Source: Paenarthrobacter ureafaciens
GTDB lineage: Bacteria > Actinomycetota > Actinomycetes > Actinomycetales > Micrococcaceae
Reading direction: 5' to 3'
Assembly (NCBI RefSeq): GCF_004028095.1
Contig: NZ_SBHM01000007.1
Location: 2,294,001-2,358,000, forward strand
DNA: 64,000 nucleotides
Below the pieces are notes generated by a model. The model did not search any database, was not told the origin of the DNA, and saw nothing but the letters and a program-made list of their open reading frames with translations. This document shows, in pieces, positions 15,892 to 24,642 of the stretch. A program made the translations under genes and the position numbers. The first letter of the stretch is position 1. Every line of letters starts with the position of its first letter.

Positions 15892-16680
15892 ATGACGACG
15901 GCGGCTGGTCCGCGGGGCGGTGAACGGGGGCTTTTGCCGGACCTCGCAGGGCGACGCGAGCTTGTTGGAGGTTGGGCGGCGATCACGCTCATCCATTACT
16001 TCGTGGTGGAAGCGATTGCGATGGCTGCGTGGCGTGGCAACCCTGGCTACGACCGGCGCGAACACGTCATCAGCGACCTAGGGGCAGCACACTGCGGCCC
16101 GTTCAACGGCTACGAGGTCTGTTCGCCCCTGAATTGGCTGATGAACGCCTCGTTCGTGCTTCAAGGAGTGGCCATGGTGCTGGGAGCAGTGTTGCTGAGT
16201 TCGGCCGTATTGTCCGTGGCAGCGGAGCACGGGCAGCGAGCCATCACGCCAGCCATGGCAGGCAGGTCCGCCGAGGCTTTTCCTTGGATCGCGGCGTGGG
16301 CGGTGCGTGCATTGGTCCTCGTTGCCGGGATCGGACAGGCCATGGTGGGCCTGGTTCCTGAGGACACGGACCTTGCGCTGCATCTGACCGGCGCCGGCAT
16401 GTACTTCATTGCCGGACCGCTGGCCCTGGTGGTCCTGGGCCTGGTGTGGCGGGGGCACACGCAGATATCTTGGATGGTCCTGTTATTCGGAGTGGTGTCC
16501 CTTGGAACCACGATCTACGTCCTGGCAGTCCAGTTGCGGGTGGAAGAGGCCGGCGCAATCGAACGCACCATGGCGTACCCCATCATCCTGGGCTTGTCAT
16601 TGGTGGGCCTGGTGGTGGCCCGCCGTGTCACCAAGGAACGCAGGGCAGTCAGGACTTTGGGGCGTCCGGCCCTCCAGTAG
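15892..16680 (+). CDS. DUF998 membrane protein, 262 aa (second of two)
   Basis: A paralogue of the preceding gene, with the same ISDLGAAHCG, VCSPLNWLMNASFVLQGVAMVLGAVL and GLVPEDTDLALHLTGAG signatures and about six membrane helices. The frame is open back to 15760, but that extension is translated repeat DNA (Arg/Gly-rich), so the ATG at 15892 (MTTAAGPRGG) is preferred. Its stop lies inside the 3' end of the convergent gene, giving a 32-bp tail-to-tail overlap. The last 18 bases are the first unit of a four-unit repeat. Confidence 0.85.
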   Translation: MTTAAGPRGGERGLLPDLAGRRELVGGWAAITLIHYFVVEAIAMAAWRGNPGYDRREHVISDLGAAHCGPFNGYEVCSPLNWLMNASFVLQGVAMVLGAVLLSSAVLSVAAEHGQRAITPAMAGRSAEAFPWIAAWAVRALVLVAGIGQAMVGLVPEDTDLALHLTGAGMYFIAGPLALVVLGLVWRGHTQISWMVLLFGVVSLGTTIYVLAVQLRVEEAGAIERTMAYPIILGLSLVGLVVARRVTKERRAVRTLGRPALQ

Positions 16681-17365
16681 CGCCCGCCCCTCCGGTAACC
16701 TTCGGCCCTTTAGTGGCGTCCGGCCTTTCGGCAGCGGCAGCAGAATCCTTCCGCCCAAGGAACACCGCAGCCACACCACACAGCAAGCTGAGAAGGAACA
16801 GCACCCACGACGCAACTGTGACCGCCGACGCCACGGCCACCGAACCGGCGTCGGGCGCTTCCGCGGCCAATACCGAATCGATGGCGACGTTCGACCACAA
16901 GTGCGCCACGGCAAAAAGCAGGGGAGCCGCCCACATGGCCCACCGCCATGCTTTGCGGGCAACGTTGGTGCCGATGAGCAAGAGCCAGCTGAAACCGAAA
17001 ATCAGCGGAAACAGGGTCCCGGCGGTCTTATGCACGTAGTTCAACTGTCCGCGGGCGTCCTCGTCCATGGCCGCGTGCAGTTGGGCGATGTAGTCCTGCG
17101 AGAAGCCGCCGATGAGCGAGTCGGGCATGGCCAGGCCACCGGACAACTGGGTCATCTGGTTCAGGGTGAGCAGGTGCAGGTACCAGAACAGGAAAAGGCT
17201 GGCCACCACGCCGGCGATGACAATCAGTTTCGAGTTGCTCTGCGCCTTCTGGGGAGTCCGGGCGGTGGTGGGATTAATGACGGGCGGCAACGAGTGTTCC
17301 GGAACCACTGCCTTTGCTCCGTGTTTCTTGATGCGCTGCGCTGGGGTCTTGGCCATGTGATTCAT
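16649..17365 (-). CDS. Four-helix membrane protein with a repeat-derived C-terminal tail, ~238 aa
   Basis: No family recognised. Hydrophobic helices lie near the start (LIVIAGVVASLFLFWYLHLL) and later (TLFPLIFGFSWLLLIGTNV, AMWAAPLLFAVAHLW, VASAVTVASWVLFLLSLLCGVAAVFLG). The C-terminus AERPDA, TKGPKV, TGGAGA, TGGPDA, PKS is a hexapeptide series encoded by four 18-bp DNA repeats. Start: ATG 17365 (MNHMAK) with GGGA just upstream; ATG 17356 is an alternative. The long upstream extension of the frame overlaps the neighbouring divergent gene and is discounted. Confidence 0.7.
   Translation of the reverse strand: MNHMAKTPAQRIKKHGAKAVVPEHSLPPVINPTTARTPQKAQSNSKLIVIAGVVASLFLFWYLHLLTLNQMTQLSGGLAMPDSLIGGFSQDYIAQLHAAMDEDARGQLNYVHKTAGTLFPLIFGFSWLLLIGTNVARKAWRWAMWAAPLLFAVAHLWSNVAIDSVLAAEAPDAGSVAVASAVTVASWVLFLLSLLCGVAAVFLGRKDSAAAAERPDATKGPKVTGGAGATGGPDAPKS
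16663..16734. repeat. Four exact-length 18-bp tandem units across the DUF998 stop codon
   Basis: Units at 16663-16680 (CGTCCGGCCCTCCAGTAG, containing the stop), 16681-16698, 16699-16716 and 16717-16734 (CGTCCGGCCTTTCGGCAG) share the length and the CC-CCC-T--GTA/CAG pattern. Because 18 is a multiple of three, the units add six residues each to the convergent gene on the minus strand. Confidence 0.85.
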
Positions 17366-17389
17366 TATCCCGCCACATAAGCTGGAACC

Positions 17390-18235
17390 ATGACCATCGG
17401 CAGGCACACAGCAACTGAACTCGATCCATCCCTCGACGATTACCAACTGGCCAGCGCTTTGGTCCGCGAGGCAGGCCAGCTCGCGCTCCTGATGCGGATG
17501 GGCGGCCTGCAGGGCGAACGCAAGACTTCGGTGTCCGACGTCGTCACGGCAGCCGACCGGGCCGCTGAAGCCTACGTGCTGGAACAGTTGCGCCGCTGCC
17601 GGCCGGATGACGGAATCCTTGGCGAGGAGGGCGCATCGGTAGCCGGGACCAGTGGCCGGACGTGGGTGATCGATCCCGTGGATGGCACGTACAACTTCCT
17701 GCACGGCTCCACTTACTGGTGCTCCGCCATAGCCCTCAAACGGAACGATTCGGACCACGGGGGCAATGCCGTGGCGGATCCTTCCGTGATCCTCGGCGCC
17801 ATCTACCAGCCCGAAACGGACAAGCTCTGGCTCGGCGGCGAAGAACGCGCAGCAACCCTTAACGGCGAAGCGATCTCCGGTTCGGGTGATACCTCAGTGA
17901 GCCAACTGTGCGCGGCGACGTACATCCATCCGACCTGGCTCGCCGACCCCCGGACCGCCATGCCGTGGCATGCAGCCGCCATCACCGCAGCATCCCTGCG
18001 GATGTTCGGTTCAGGATCCTGTGACCTTGGCCGCGTCGCCGACGGTGAACTCGGGTGCTGGTTCCAACACAGCTGCCCCGAATGGGACTGGCTTCCGGGC
18101 AAGGCGATTGTCCGGGCTGCCGGCGGGGACACCGCGGTGGTGCAGGTCAACGGGCTGAATTGGTTCGTGGCGGGAGGCTCGACGGCGGTCAGGGAGTTGA
18201 GCGCGGCTCTTACTTCAGTGCCGCAGTTCGCTTAG
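17390..18235 (+). CDS. Inositol-monophosphatase family phosphatase
   Basis: A 281-residue member of the lithium-sensitive phosphatase family. GEEG (about 78-81) and DPVDGTYNF (95-103) provide the magnesium ligands, and PEWDWLPG near the C-terminus is the variant of the conserved WDxAAG motif. Such enzymes remove phosphate from inositol-1-phosphate or histidinol-phosphate; the sequence alone does not decide which. It diverges from the four-helix membrane protein with only 24 bp between starts, so promoters must overlap coding ends. It is ~6 kb from the inositol cluster and not part of it. Confidence 0.85.
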   Translation: MTIGRHTATELDPSLDDYQLASALVREAGQLALLMRMGGLQGERKTSVSDVVTAADRAAEAYVLEQLRRCRPDDGILGEEGASVAGTSGRTWVIDPVDGTYNFLHGSTYWCSAIALKRNDSDHGGNAVADPSVILGAIYQPETDKLWLGGEERAATLNGEAISGSGDTSVSQLCAATYIHPTWLADPRTAMPWHAAAITAASLRMFGSGSCDLGRVADGELGCWFQHSCPEWDWLPGKAIVRAAGGDTAVVQVNGLNWFVAGGSTAVRELSAALTSVPQFA

Positions 18236-18323
18236 TTCGCCTGGCTTTCAGTGGCCCGGTCCCGTCCACGGACCGGGCCCGGGCCAAGGAGTGTCAGACC
18301 CACCGCCTAGACTGGTAGGCACC

Positions 18324-20855
18324 ATGGATATGTTGTTTGACCCCTACGCAGACGGACCCTTCAACGCAGGCCCCCGGGCCGCAGTCAAGGCTGCGCCGGA
18401 GCTTTCCCGCCCCGGTGGTGGTGCGGGAGGCGCCCGGGTGGGAACGGACAACAGCGGCCCGGGGGAGGCCCCCGGCTCGGGCGGCTGGGGTCATCACGAC
18501 GGCGGGATGCCGACCGCCGATGCGCTTCTCCAGGGGTTGAACCCGCAGCAGGAAGAAGCCGTGAGGCATGCCGGCAGCCCCCTGCTGATCGTGGCAGGTG
18601 CCGGCTCCGGCAAGACCCGCGTCCTCAGCAACCGCATTGCCTACTTGATCGCCACCAAGCGGGCGCATCATGGCGAGATCCTGGCTATCACCTTCACCAA
18701 CAAGGCCGCCGCGGAGATGCGCGAACGTATCGAAGCCTTGGTGGGCGGCCGGGCCAAGGCCATGTGGATTTCCACCTTCCACTCCTCCTGTGTCCGCATT
18801 TTGCGGCGTGAGGCGGCCAACGTCGGGCTGCACTCCAACTTCTCTATCTACGATTCCGCGGACTCCCTGCGGCTCATCACGCTCGTGGCCAAGAACCTGG
18901 ACCTGGATCCCAAGAAGTTCCCGCCCAAGGCAATCCAGCACAAGCTTTCGGCGTTGAAGAACGAGCTGGTGGACGATGATTCCTTCGCGTCCTCGGCCAA
19001 CTACAACGATCCTTTCGAAACTGCGGTCGCCGAGGTCTTCAAGGGCTACACGCAACGTTTGCGGCAGGCAAACGCCATGGACTTCGATGACCTTATTGCC
19101 CAGACCGTTTACATGTTCCGGGCATTCCCGGCGCTCGCGGAGTCGTACAGGCGGCGCTTCCGGCACGTCCTGGTGGATGAATACCAGGACACCAACCACG
19201 CCCAGTACGCCTTGGTGCGGGAGATCGTGGGTCTGGGCACTGACACGGATGTGGCCCCCAGTGAACTGACGGTGGTGGGCGATTCCGACCAATCCATCTA
19301 TGCCTTCCGTGGCGCGGACATCCGCAACATCGTGGAGTTCGAACACGATTACCCGAATGCGCGGACCATCAAGCTGGAGCAGAACTACCGCTCCACCCAG
19401 AACATCCTCAGCGCAGCCAACGCGGTGATCTCCCGGAACCCCAACCGGCAGGAAAAGCGGCTGTGGACGGCCGAGGGCGACGGCGAGAAAATCATTGGCT
19501 ACGTCGGTGAAAACGAACACGACGAAGCCCAGTTCATCGCCAAGGAGATCGACCGGCTGCAGGACGAGGAAGGGCTGCGTCCGGGCGATGTGGCCATCTT
19601 CTACCGCACCAACGCGCAGTCCCGGTCCATCGAAGATGTGTTGGTTCGCGTGGGCTTACCGTACAAGGTTGTGGGCGGCACCCGGTTCTACGAACGCAAG
19701 GAAATCAAGGACGCCCTGGCTTACTTGCGTGTTCTGGTGAACCCGGACGACGACGTCAACTTGCGCCGCGTGTTGAACGAACCCAAGCGCGGGATCGGAG
19801 ACCGCGCGGAGGGTGCCATTGCCGCCCTCGCAGAGCGTGACCGGACTTCCTTTATGGACGCTGCCCGCCGGGCGGACCAGGCACCGGGAATGGCCACGCG
19901 TTCGGTGAACGCAGTGTTGGGCTTCGTGAAACTCCTGGATGACCTCGCCGAGGTTGCTACGGGTTCGGGAGCGTCGGCTGCGTTGGAAGCCGTCCTTGAA
20001 CAAACCGGCTATCTTGCGGGACTCCGTGCCAGCAACGATCCCCAGGACGAGTCCCGCGTAGAGAACCTCGCCGAACTTGTTGCGGTTGTCCGGGAATACG
20101 AACGGGACAACCCGGAAGGGACGCTGGGTGAGTTCCTGGAACAGGTTTCACTTGTTGCCGACGCCGACCAGATCCCGGACGCCCCCGGCGCCGACATCGA
20201 TGCCGCTGTTGCCGAGGCGAAACGCTTGGGCGTTGTCACGCTCATGACGCTGCACACTGCAAAGGGCCTGGAGTTCCCCGTGGTGTTCCTGACCGGCATG
20301 GAGCACGGAATCTTCCCGCACCAGCGCTCGGCCACGGACCCGAAGGAACTCGCCGAGGAACGCCGCTTGGCTTACGTAGGCCTCACGCGTGCCCGTCAGC
20401 GGCTGTATGTCACCCGCTCCGAGGTCCGCAGCATGTGGGGCCAGAGCCAGTACAACCCGGCCAGCCAGTTCCTGCAGGAAATTCCTTCGGAGTTGGTGGA
20501 CTGGAAGCGTGAAGGAACCAGCCGCCAGGTGGGAGGGTGGGGCAACGCGCCCATCGGGTCCAAGCAATACGGCGGGTCTTTCTGGGGTGCGGGAGGCTCG
20601 CGCGGCGCTTCCGCCAGCCCAACGGCGGGTTTCGACGCCGACGTTCCGGCCGCCGTCGCACGCACCCGAGTGCAGCCGCAAAAGGAAGTCATTTCCGTGG
20701 CCGTGGGGGACAAGGTCAACCACACCAGCTTCGGCAACGGCGTGGTGCTGGGCGTCGAAGGCGCCGGGGACAAGACCGTGGCGAAGGTGAAGTTCGACGT
20801 CGGCGAGAAGCGGCTGCTTCTGCGTTACGCGCCGCTGACCAAGCTTGATGCGTGA
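18324..20855 (+). CDS. pcrA: ATP-dependent DNA helicase PcrA/UvrD
   Basis: A superfamily-1A 3'-5' helicase for nucleotide-excision and replication repair. AGAGSGKT (91-98) is Walker A, VDEYQDTN is the Walker B/motif II region, GDSDQSIYAFRGAD is motif III, TLHTAKGLEFPVVF is motif V and YVGLTRAR is motif VI. The last ~50 residues (VGDKVNHTSFGNGVVLGVEG..KVKFDVGEKRLLLRYAPL) form the C-terminal Tudor-like RNA-polymerase contact domain. A 65-residue Gly/Pro-rich N-terminal extension precedes the core. The ATG at 18324 gives MDMLFDPYADG; an in-frame GTG at 18291 is less likely. Confidence 0.95.
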   Translation: MDMLFDPYADGPFNAGPRAAVKAAPELSRPGGGAGGARVGTDNSGPGEAPGSGGWGHHDGGMPTADALLQGLNPQQEEAVRHAGSPLLIVAGAGSGKTRVLSNRIAYLIATKRAHHGEILAITFTNKAAAEMRERIEALVGGRAKAMWISTFHSSCVRILRREAANVGLHSNFSIYDSADSLRLITLVAKNLDLDPKKFPPKAIQHKLSALKNELVDDDSFASSANYNDPFETAVAEVFKGYTQRLRQANAMDFDDLIAQTVYMFRAFPALAESYRRRFRHVLVDEYQDTNHAQYALVREIVGLGTDTDVAPSELTVVGDSDQSIYAFRGADIRNIVEFEHDYPNARTIKLEQNYRSTQNILSAANAVISRNPNRQEKRLWTAEGDGEKIIGYVGENEHDEAQFIAKEIDRLQDEEGLRPGDVAIFYRTNAQSRSIEDVLVRVGLPYKVVGGTRFYERKEIKDALAYLRVLVNPDDDVNLRRVLNEPKRGIGDRAEGAIAALAERDRTSFMDAARRADQAPGMATRSVNAVLGFVKLLDDLAEVATGSGASAALEAVLEQTGYLAGLRASNDPQDESRVENLAELVAVVREYERDNPEGTLGEFLEQVSLVADADQIPDAPGADIDAAVAEAKRLGVVTLMTLHTAKGLEFPVVFLTGMEHGIFPHQRSATDPKELAEERRLAYVGLTRARQRLYVTRSEVRSMWGQSQYNPASQFLQEIPSELVDWKREGTSRQVGGWGNAPIGSKQYGGSFWGAGGSRGASASPTAGFDADVPAAVARTRVQPQKEVISVAVGDKVNHTSFGNGVVLGVEGAGDKTVAKVKFDVGEKRLLLRYAPLTKLDA

Positions 20856-20877
20856 CACCCACGGCATAATTGGTCGC

Positions 20878-21567
20878 ATGCGACGGACTGTATTGGGGAT
20901 CCTTGCCGCCTTGCTCCTGCTGAGCAGCACGGCGTGTTCCTTCTCCACCAAGGATCCCAACTACGTTCCGCCGGAGCCTTTGCCTCCCTTGGAGCAGTTG
21001 AAGCAGGTCCCGGTCACGGAGCAGACCTCCCTGGCTGCAGGCAATGACGTCACGGCCTTTGTGACGCCGGACCGCAACATCGTCTGTGCCATGACGTCGG
21101 CCAGGGGCGGCCACCTCAACGTGCCCTACGAGCCGAACAGCTACTCGGACTCGGCCAACAACAAGTTTGCCGTGGTTCCGGTGGTCCATTGCGAGCTGGC
21201 GGCGTACCCCAAGCCCGAGGTGGATGACGTCGCCGATGACTGTGGCGGCACCGGCCTGGGGTACCTCGGCGGCACGGTCTTGTTGACTCCGGACAGTGCC
21301 GTGTACGGCTCGTGTCGCTCCGGCGTAACACAGATGGAGGCGGAGTTCGGGCCCAAAGGCAGCAAGGACGGACCCGTCTCGCAGCTTCGGGAGTTGAGCG
21401 AAGGGCAGAACATTGAGCGCAACGGCCTGCGTTGTTCGGCCTACAACAGCGGGGTTGCCTGCGGAAACGTTTCCGGCGGGGTGGCGTTCTTCGTCAGCCG
21501 TGAGGGCTACCAGCTGGTTTCCGACGGCGGCAAGACGGTCCGCGGGAGCCTCAAGAAACTTTCCTGA
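20878..21567 (+). CDS. Putative lipoprotein, 229 aa, function unknown
   Basis: MRRTVLGILAALLLLSSTACS is a signal peptide ending in a lipobox-like STAC, with Cys20 as the likely lipidated residue. The mature part is soluble, with six further Cys (in IVCAM, VVHCEL, DDCGG, GSCRS, RCSAY and VACGN), probably disulfide-bonded outside the membrane. No enzyme motif is seen. It starts 22 bp after pcrA and may share its transcript. An in-frame upstream ATG at 20845 lies inside pcrA and would bury the signal peptide, so 20878 is chosen. A terminator follows. Confidence 0.78.
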   Translation: MRRTVLGILAALLLLSSTACSFSTKDPNYVPPEPLPPLEQLKQVPVTEQTSLAAGNDVTAFVTPDRNIVCAMTSARGGHLNVPYEPNSYSDSANNKFAVVPVVHCELAAYPKPEVDDVADDCGGTGLGYLGGTVLLTPDSAVYGSCRSGVTQMEAEFGPKGSKDGPVSQLRELSEGQNIERNGLRCSAYNSGVACGNVSGGVAFFVSREGYQLVSDGGKTVRGSLKKLS

Positions 21568-21593
21568 ACACCGCCGGGGCTTCCGGAGGGCCA

Positions 21594-21619
21594 AAAATCC
21601 CCGTTATCACGGGGATTTT
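21594..21619 (+). terminator. Rho-independent terminator after the lipoprotein gene
   Basis: An 11-bp stem AAAATCCCCGT / ACGGGGATTTT (21594-21604 with 21609-21619) around a TATC loop, 26 bases after the stop. The A-run/T-run ends would work in either direction. Confidence 0.8.
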
Positions 21620-21632
21620 CTACGTTCCATAG

Positions 21633-21652
21633 AAGTGTAAGCTTACTCACTT
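21633..21652. promoter_or_regulatory. Inverted repeat in the sucC upstream region
   Basis: AAGTG-TAAGCTTA-CT-CACTT is a near-symmetric 20-bp element about 175 bp before sucC. It may be an operator for the sucCD transcript, but its spacing does not match the CRP/GlxR consensus. No promoter hexamers are convincing in the rest of the 259-bp gap. Confidence 0.35.
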
Positions 21653-21826
21653 AACCGGTAGTGTGGGAGGGGCGGGACTCCTCAAAGGGCTAAAGTTCCG
21701 AGAGGACCTTACGCAATGTGACCGGACGTTGATTCGGATTTTCGCTGCGTACTTTCCGCAGCTGGCTTCGCGTCATCGCGGTTCCGGCTGGACAGAAACT
21801 ACTTCGACGTAGAAGGACACTAAACC

Positions 21827-22996
21827 GTGGACCTGTTTGAATATCAGGCGCGCGATATGTTCGAAGCGCACGGTGTACCCGTGCTCGCCGGCATCGTGGC
21901 GCACACTCCTGAAGAAGCGAAGGCAGCTGCTGAGAAGATCGGTGGCGTTACTGTCGTCAAGGCACAGGTTAAGGTCGGTGGCCGCGGCAAGGCTGGCGGC
22001 GTGAAGGTTGCCAAGTCCGCCGATGAGGCGCTTGAGCACGCAACCAACATCCTGGGCATGGACATCAAGGGCCACACCGTCAACAAGGTGATGATCGCCC
22101 AGGGTGCCGACATCGCCGAAGAATTCTACTTCTCGGTCCTCCTGGACCGTGCAAACCGCAACTACCTGGCCATGTGCTCGGTTGAGGGCGGCATGGAAAT
22201 CGAGCAGCTCGCCGTCGAGCGTCCCGAAGCCCTGGCCAAGGTTGCCATTGATCCGGCAGTCGGCATCGATCAGGCCAAGGCCGACGAAATCGTTGCAGCC
22301 GCAGGCTTTGCCGAAGAACTCCGCGGCAAGGTTTCCGATGTGATCCTGAAGCTGTGGGACGTCTTCAAGAAGGAAGACGCCACCCTGGTCGAGGTGAACC
22401 CCTTGGTCCGCACGGGTGCAGGCGAGATCGTTGCCCTGGACGGCAAGGTCTCCCTGGACGAGAACGCAGATTTCCGCCACGTCCACCACGCTGAGCTGGA
22501 GGACAAGGAAGCAGCTGACCCGCTTGAGGCCAAGGCAAAGGCGCAGGACCTCAACTATGTGAAGCTGGACGGCGAAGTCGGCATCATCGGCAATGGTGCC
22601 GGTCTTGTGATGTCCACCCTCGACGTCGTTGCTTACGCCGGCGAGAACCACGGCAACGTGAAGCCCGCCAACTTCCTTGACATCGGTGGTGGAGCTTCCG
22701 CTGAGGTCATGGCCAACGGCCTTGACGTCATCTTGGGCGACTCCCAGGTCAAGAGCGTCTTCGTCAACGTCTTCGGTGGCATCACCGCTTGTGACGCAGT
22801 CGCCAAGGGCATTGTGGGCGCACTGGCAGAGCTCGGTTCTTCCGCGAACAAGCCGCTGGTTGTTCGCCTCGACGGCAACAACGTCGAAGAGGGCCGCCGC
22901 ATCCTGACCGAGGCCAACCACCCGCTGGTTACCCTGGCCGCCACCATGGACGAGGGCGCCGACAAGGCCGCCGAGCTCGCCAACGCAGCTAAGTAA
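21827..22996 (+). CDS. sucC: Succinyl-CoA synthetase (ADP-forming) subunit beta
   Basis: A 389-residue ATP-grasp subunit that, with SucD, interconverts succinyl-CoA and succinate with ADP/ATP in the TCA cycle. It begins [19 protein letters not shown], the standard N-terminus; [16 protein letters not shown] is the ATP-grasp lid, EVNPLV carries metal-binding residues, and NIFGGI-like [12 protein letters not shown] lies near the end. The start codon is GTG with AGAAGGA upstream. sucD starts 12 bp after the stop. The gene ends LANAAK, close to the length of other bacterial SucC proteins. Confidence 0.97.
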   Translation: MDLFEYQARDMFEAHGVPVLAGIVAHTPEEAKAAAEKIGGVTVVKAQVKVGGRGKAGGVKVAKSADEALEHATNILGMDIKGHTVNKVMIAQGADIAEEFYFSVLLDRANRNYLAMCSVEGGMEIEQLAVERPEALAKVAIDPAVGIDQAKADEIVAAAGFAEELRGKVSDVILKLWDVFKKEDATLVEVNPLVRTGAGEIVALDGKVSLDENADFRHVHHAELEDKEAADPLEAKAKAQDLNYVKLDGEVGIIGNGAGLVMSTLDVVAYAGENHGNVKPANFLDIGGGASAEVMANGLDVILGDSQVKSVFVNVFGGITACDAVAKGIVGALAELGSSANKPLVVRLDGNNVEEGRRILTEANHPLVTLAATMDEGADKAAELANAAK

Positions 22997-23008
22997 AGGG
23001 ACGCGAGA

Positions 23009-23911
23009 ATGTCTATCTACCTCAACAAAGACTCCAAGGTCATCGTTCAGGGCATCACGGGCGGCGAAGGCACCAAGCACACCGCACTGATGCTCAAGGC
23101 CGGCACCAACATTGTTGGCGGCGTCAACGCCCGCAAGGCCGGCACCACGGTCCTGCACGGCGACAAGGAAATCAACGTCTTCGGCACCGTCAAGGAAGCC
23201 ATGGCTGAAACCGGCGCAGACGTGTCCATCGTCTTCGTTCCGCCGGCATTCACCAAGGACGCCGTTGTTGAAGCCATCGAAGCCGGCATCGGCCTGGTCG
23301 TGGTCATCACCGAAGGCGTTCCGGTTCAGGATTCTGCCGAGTTCTGGGCCCTCGCCCAGTCCAAGGTTGACGCCGACGGCAAGCAGATCACCCGCATCAT
23401 CGGACCGAACTGCCCCGGCATCATCACCCCCGGTGAGGCATTGGTCGGTATCACCCCGGCCAACATCACCGGCAAGGGCCCCATCGGCCTGGTTTCCAAG
23501 TCCGGTACCTTGACCTACCAGATGATGTACGAACTCCGCGACCTCGGTTTCTCCACCGCGATCGGCATCGGCGGTGACCCGATCATCGGCACCACCCACA
23601 TCGACGCCCTGGCTGCGTTCGAAGCCGACCCGGAGACCAAGGCGATCGTCATGATCGGTGAAATCGGTGGCGACGCTGAAGAGCGTGCAGCCGACTTCAT
23701 CAAGGCCAACGTCACCAAGCCTGTTGTGGGCTACGTGGCAGGCTTCACGGCTCCCGAAGGCAAGACCATGGGCCACGCAGGCGCCATCGTCTCCGGTTCC
23801 GCCGGAACCGCACAGGCAAAGAAGGAAGCCCTTGAAGCAGCAGGCGTGAAGGTCGGCAAGACGCCGTCCGAGACCGCCAACCTCCTGCGCGAGGTTTACG
23901 CAGCGCTCTAG
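23009..23911 (+). CDS. sucD: Succinyl-CoA synthetase subunit alpha
   Basis: A 300-residue CoA-binding subunit. [11 protein letters not shown] is the CoA-binding start of the Rossmann fold, [12 protein letters not shown] is the central conserved loop, and [20 protein letters not shown] contains the His (about 255) that is transiently phosphorylated. It has its own GGGACGCGAG-type ribosome region after sucC and is clearly co-transcribed. A very long hairpin terminator closes the operon. Confidence 0.97.
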   Translation: MSIYLNKDSKVIVQGITGGEGTKHTALMLKAGTNIVGGVNARKAGTTVLHGDKEINVFGTVKEAMAETGADVSIVFVPPAFTKDAVVEAIEAGIGLVVVITEGVPVQDSAEFWALAQSKVDADGKQITRIIGPNCPGIITPGEALVGITPANITGKGPIGLVSKSGTLTYQMMYELRDLGFSTAIGIGGDPIIGTTHIDALAAFEADPETKAIVMIGEIGGDAEERAADFIKANVTKPVVGYVAGFTAPEGKTMGHAGAIVSGSAGTAQAKKEALEAAGVKVGKTPSETANLLREVYAAL

Positions 23912-23926
23912 TCTTTACGGCTGACC

Positions 23927-23978
23927 CACGACGGCGGCCCGTCACCTTTCCAGCGAAAGGTGGCGGGCCGCCGTCGTG
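23927..23978 (+). terminator. Terminator of the sucCD operon
   Basis: A 24-bp stem (23927-23950 with 23955-23978, one U-G pair) with a CAGC loop, 15 bases after sucD, followed by CTTT. The outer part CACGACGGCGGCCCG resembles the stems in the 39-40 kb repeats, as expected for local GC-rich terminators. Confidence 0.85.
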
Positions 23979-24043
23979 CTTTAAGCGAACCGCCGCGAAC
24001 GACCGGCACCGGGGTGTACCCAAAGTTCCACATGTTTGTTAGT

Positions 24044-24057
24044 ATGTCAGGACAAAC
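24044..24057 (+). promoter_or_regulatory. Probable IolR-type operator before the tautomerase gene
   Basis: TGTCAGGACA (24045-24054), a perfect TGTC-AG-GACA inverted repeat in the context ATGTCAGGACAAAC. The same 13 bases ATGTCAGGACAAA occur before the inositol transporter operon at 34997-35009, and a one-base variant lies before iolC. It ends about 20 bp before the start codon, so it probably overlaps the transcript start. Confidence 0.65.
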
Positions 24058-24076
24058 TTCTGGAAAGGACACTTCC

Positions 24077-24481
24077 ATGCCCTTGGTACGCATTGACGTC
24101 AACGAAGGCCGCACCCGCGAAGAGTTGGCAACCATCAGCCGCACCGTCCATGACGCCATCCTGGCCGAATATGGAATCCCCGAGCGCGACTACTTCCACA
24201 TCCTCACCGAGCACCCGCAGGGTCAGATCGTCGCCCAGGACGCGGGTCTCGGTTTTGAGCGTAGTTCCGGGGTGGTCATGATCCAGATCTTCACCCAGGG
24301 CGGCCGCAGCCAAGATGCAAAGAGCGCCCTCTTTGCGGCGATTGCGAAGGGCTTGGGCGAGGTGGGGATAGCTGGTGAAGACGTCTTCGTGGGCTATGTG
24401 GAGAACACTGCAGGGGACTGGTCGTTCGGCTTTGGCCGCAGCCAGTATGTCACCGGTGAGTTGGCTGTGCCGGCCACATAA
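24077..24481 (+). CDS. Tautomerase-superfamily protein, 134 aa
   Basis: The sequence begins MPLVRIDVNEGRT; removal of Met exposes Pro1, the catalytic base of this superfamily. The ~130-residue length matches the malonate semialdehyde decarboxylase/cis-CaaD branch rather than the 60-residue 4-oxalocrotonate tautomerases. After Met removal Asp37 (in IPERDYFH) lies where the decarboxylase has its key Asp. The usual Arg-x-Arg is TQGGRS here, so only one Arg is kept. The ribosome site is GGAAAGGAC. An inositol-type operator precedes the gene and iolC follows, so a role in inositol breakdown (malonate semialdehyde or a diketone intermediate) is inferred. Confidence 0.8.
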   Translation: MPLVRIDVNEGRTREELATISRTVHDAILAEYGIPERDYFHILTEHPQGQIVAQDAGLGFERSSGVVMIQIFTQGGRSQDAKSALFAAIAKGLGEVGIAGEDVFVGYVENTAGDWSFGFGRSQYVTGELAVPAT

Positions 24482-24506
24482 TCGGGTCCCGTGTCACGTT
24501 GTAAAT

Positions 24507-24551
24507 ATGTCAGTACAAACCTTTGACAGGACATTAAATCTGGTGCAAAGT
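24507..24551 (+). promoter_or_regulatory. iolC operon promoter with two operator-like sites
   Basis: ATGTCAGTACAAA (24507-24519, one mismatch to the TGTC-AG-GACA palindrome) is followed at once by TTTGACAGGACATT (24522-24535, an imperfect site). TTGACA (24523-24528) can serve as -35, with CAAAGT (24546-24551) as a weak -10 at 17-bp spacing. The second operator covers the -35 box, an arrangement expected for repression. Confidence 0.6.
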
Positions 24552-24642
24552 AGTCATGTGGCCCCGCTCACTGAGGGGTAGCAAGGCATTGGGGCCCAGC
24601 GCTCAAAGGTTCAGAGTTCCAAGAGAAAGGTCAACGAGTACC

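Noticed and set aside
21633-21652. The sucC upstream inverted repeat as a CRP/GlxR box
   Set aside because: GTG and CAC are 10 bases apart rather than the 8 of the TGTGA-N6-TCACA consensus.
21773-23776. A 667-codon frame antisense to sucC and sucD
   Set aside because: It is the shadow of two highly conserved genes with strong codon bias; its translation is Gly/Val/Asp-rich without motifs.
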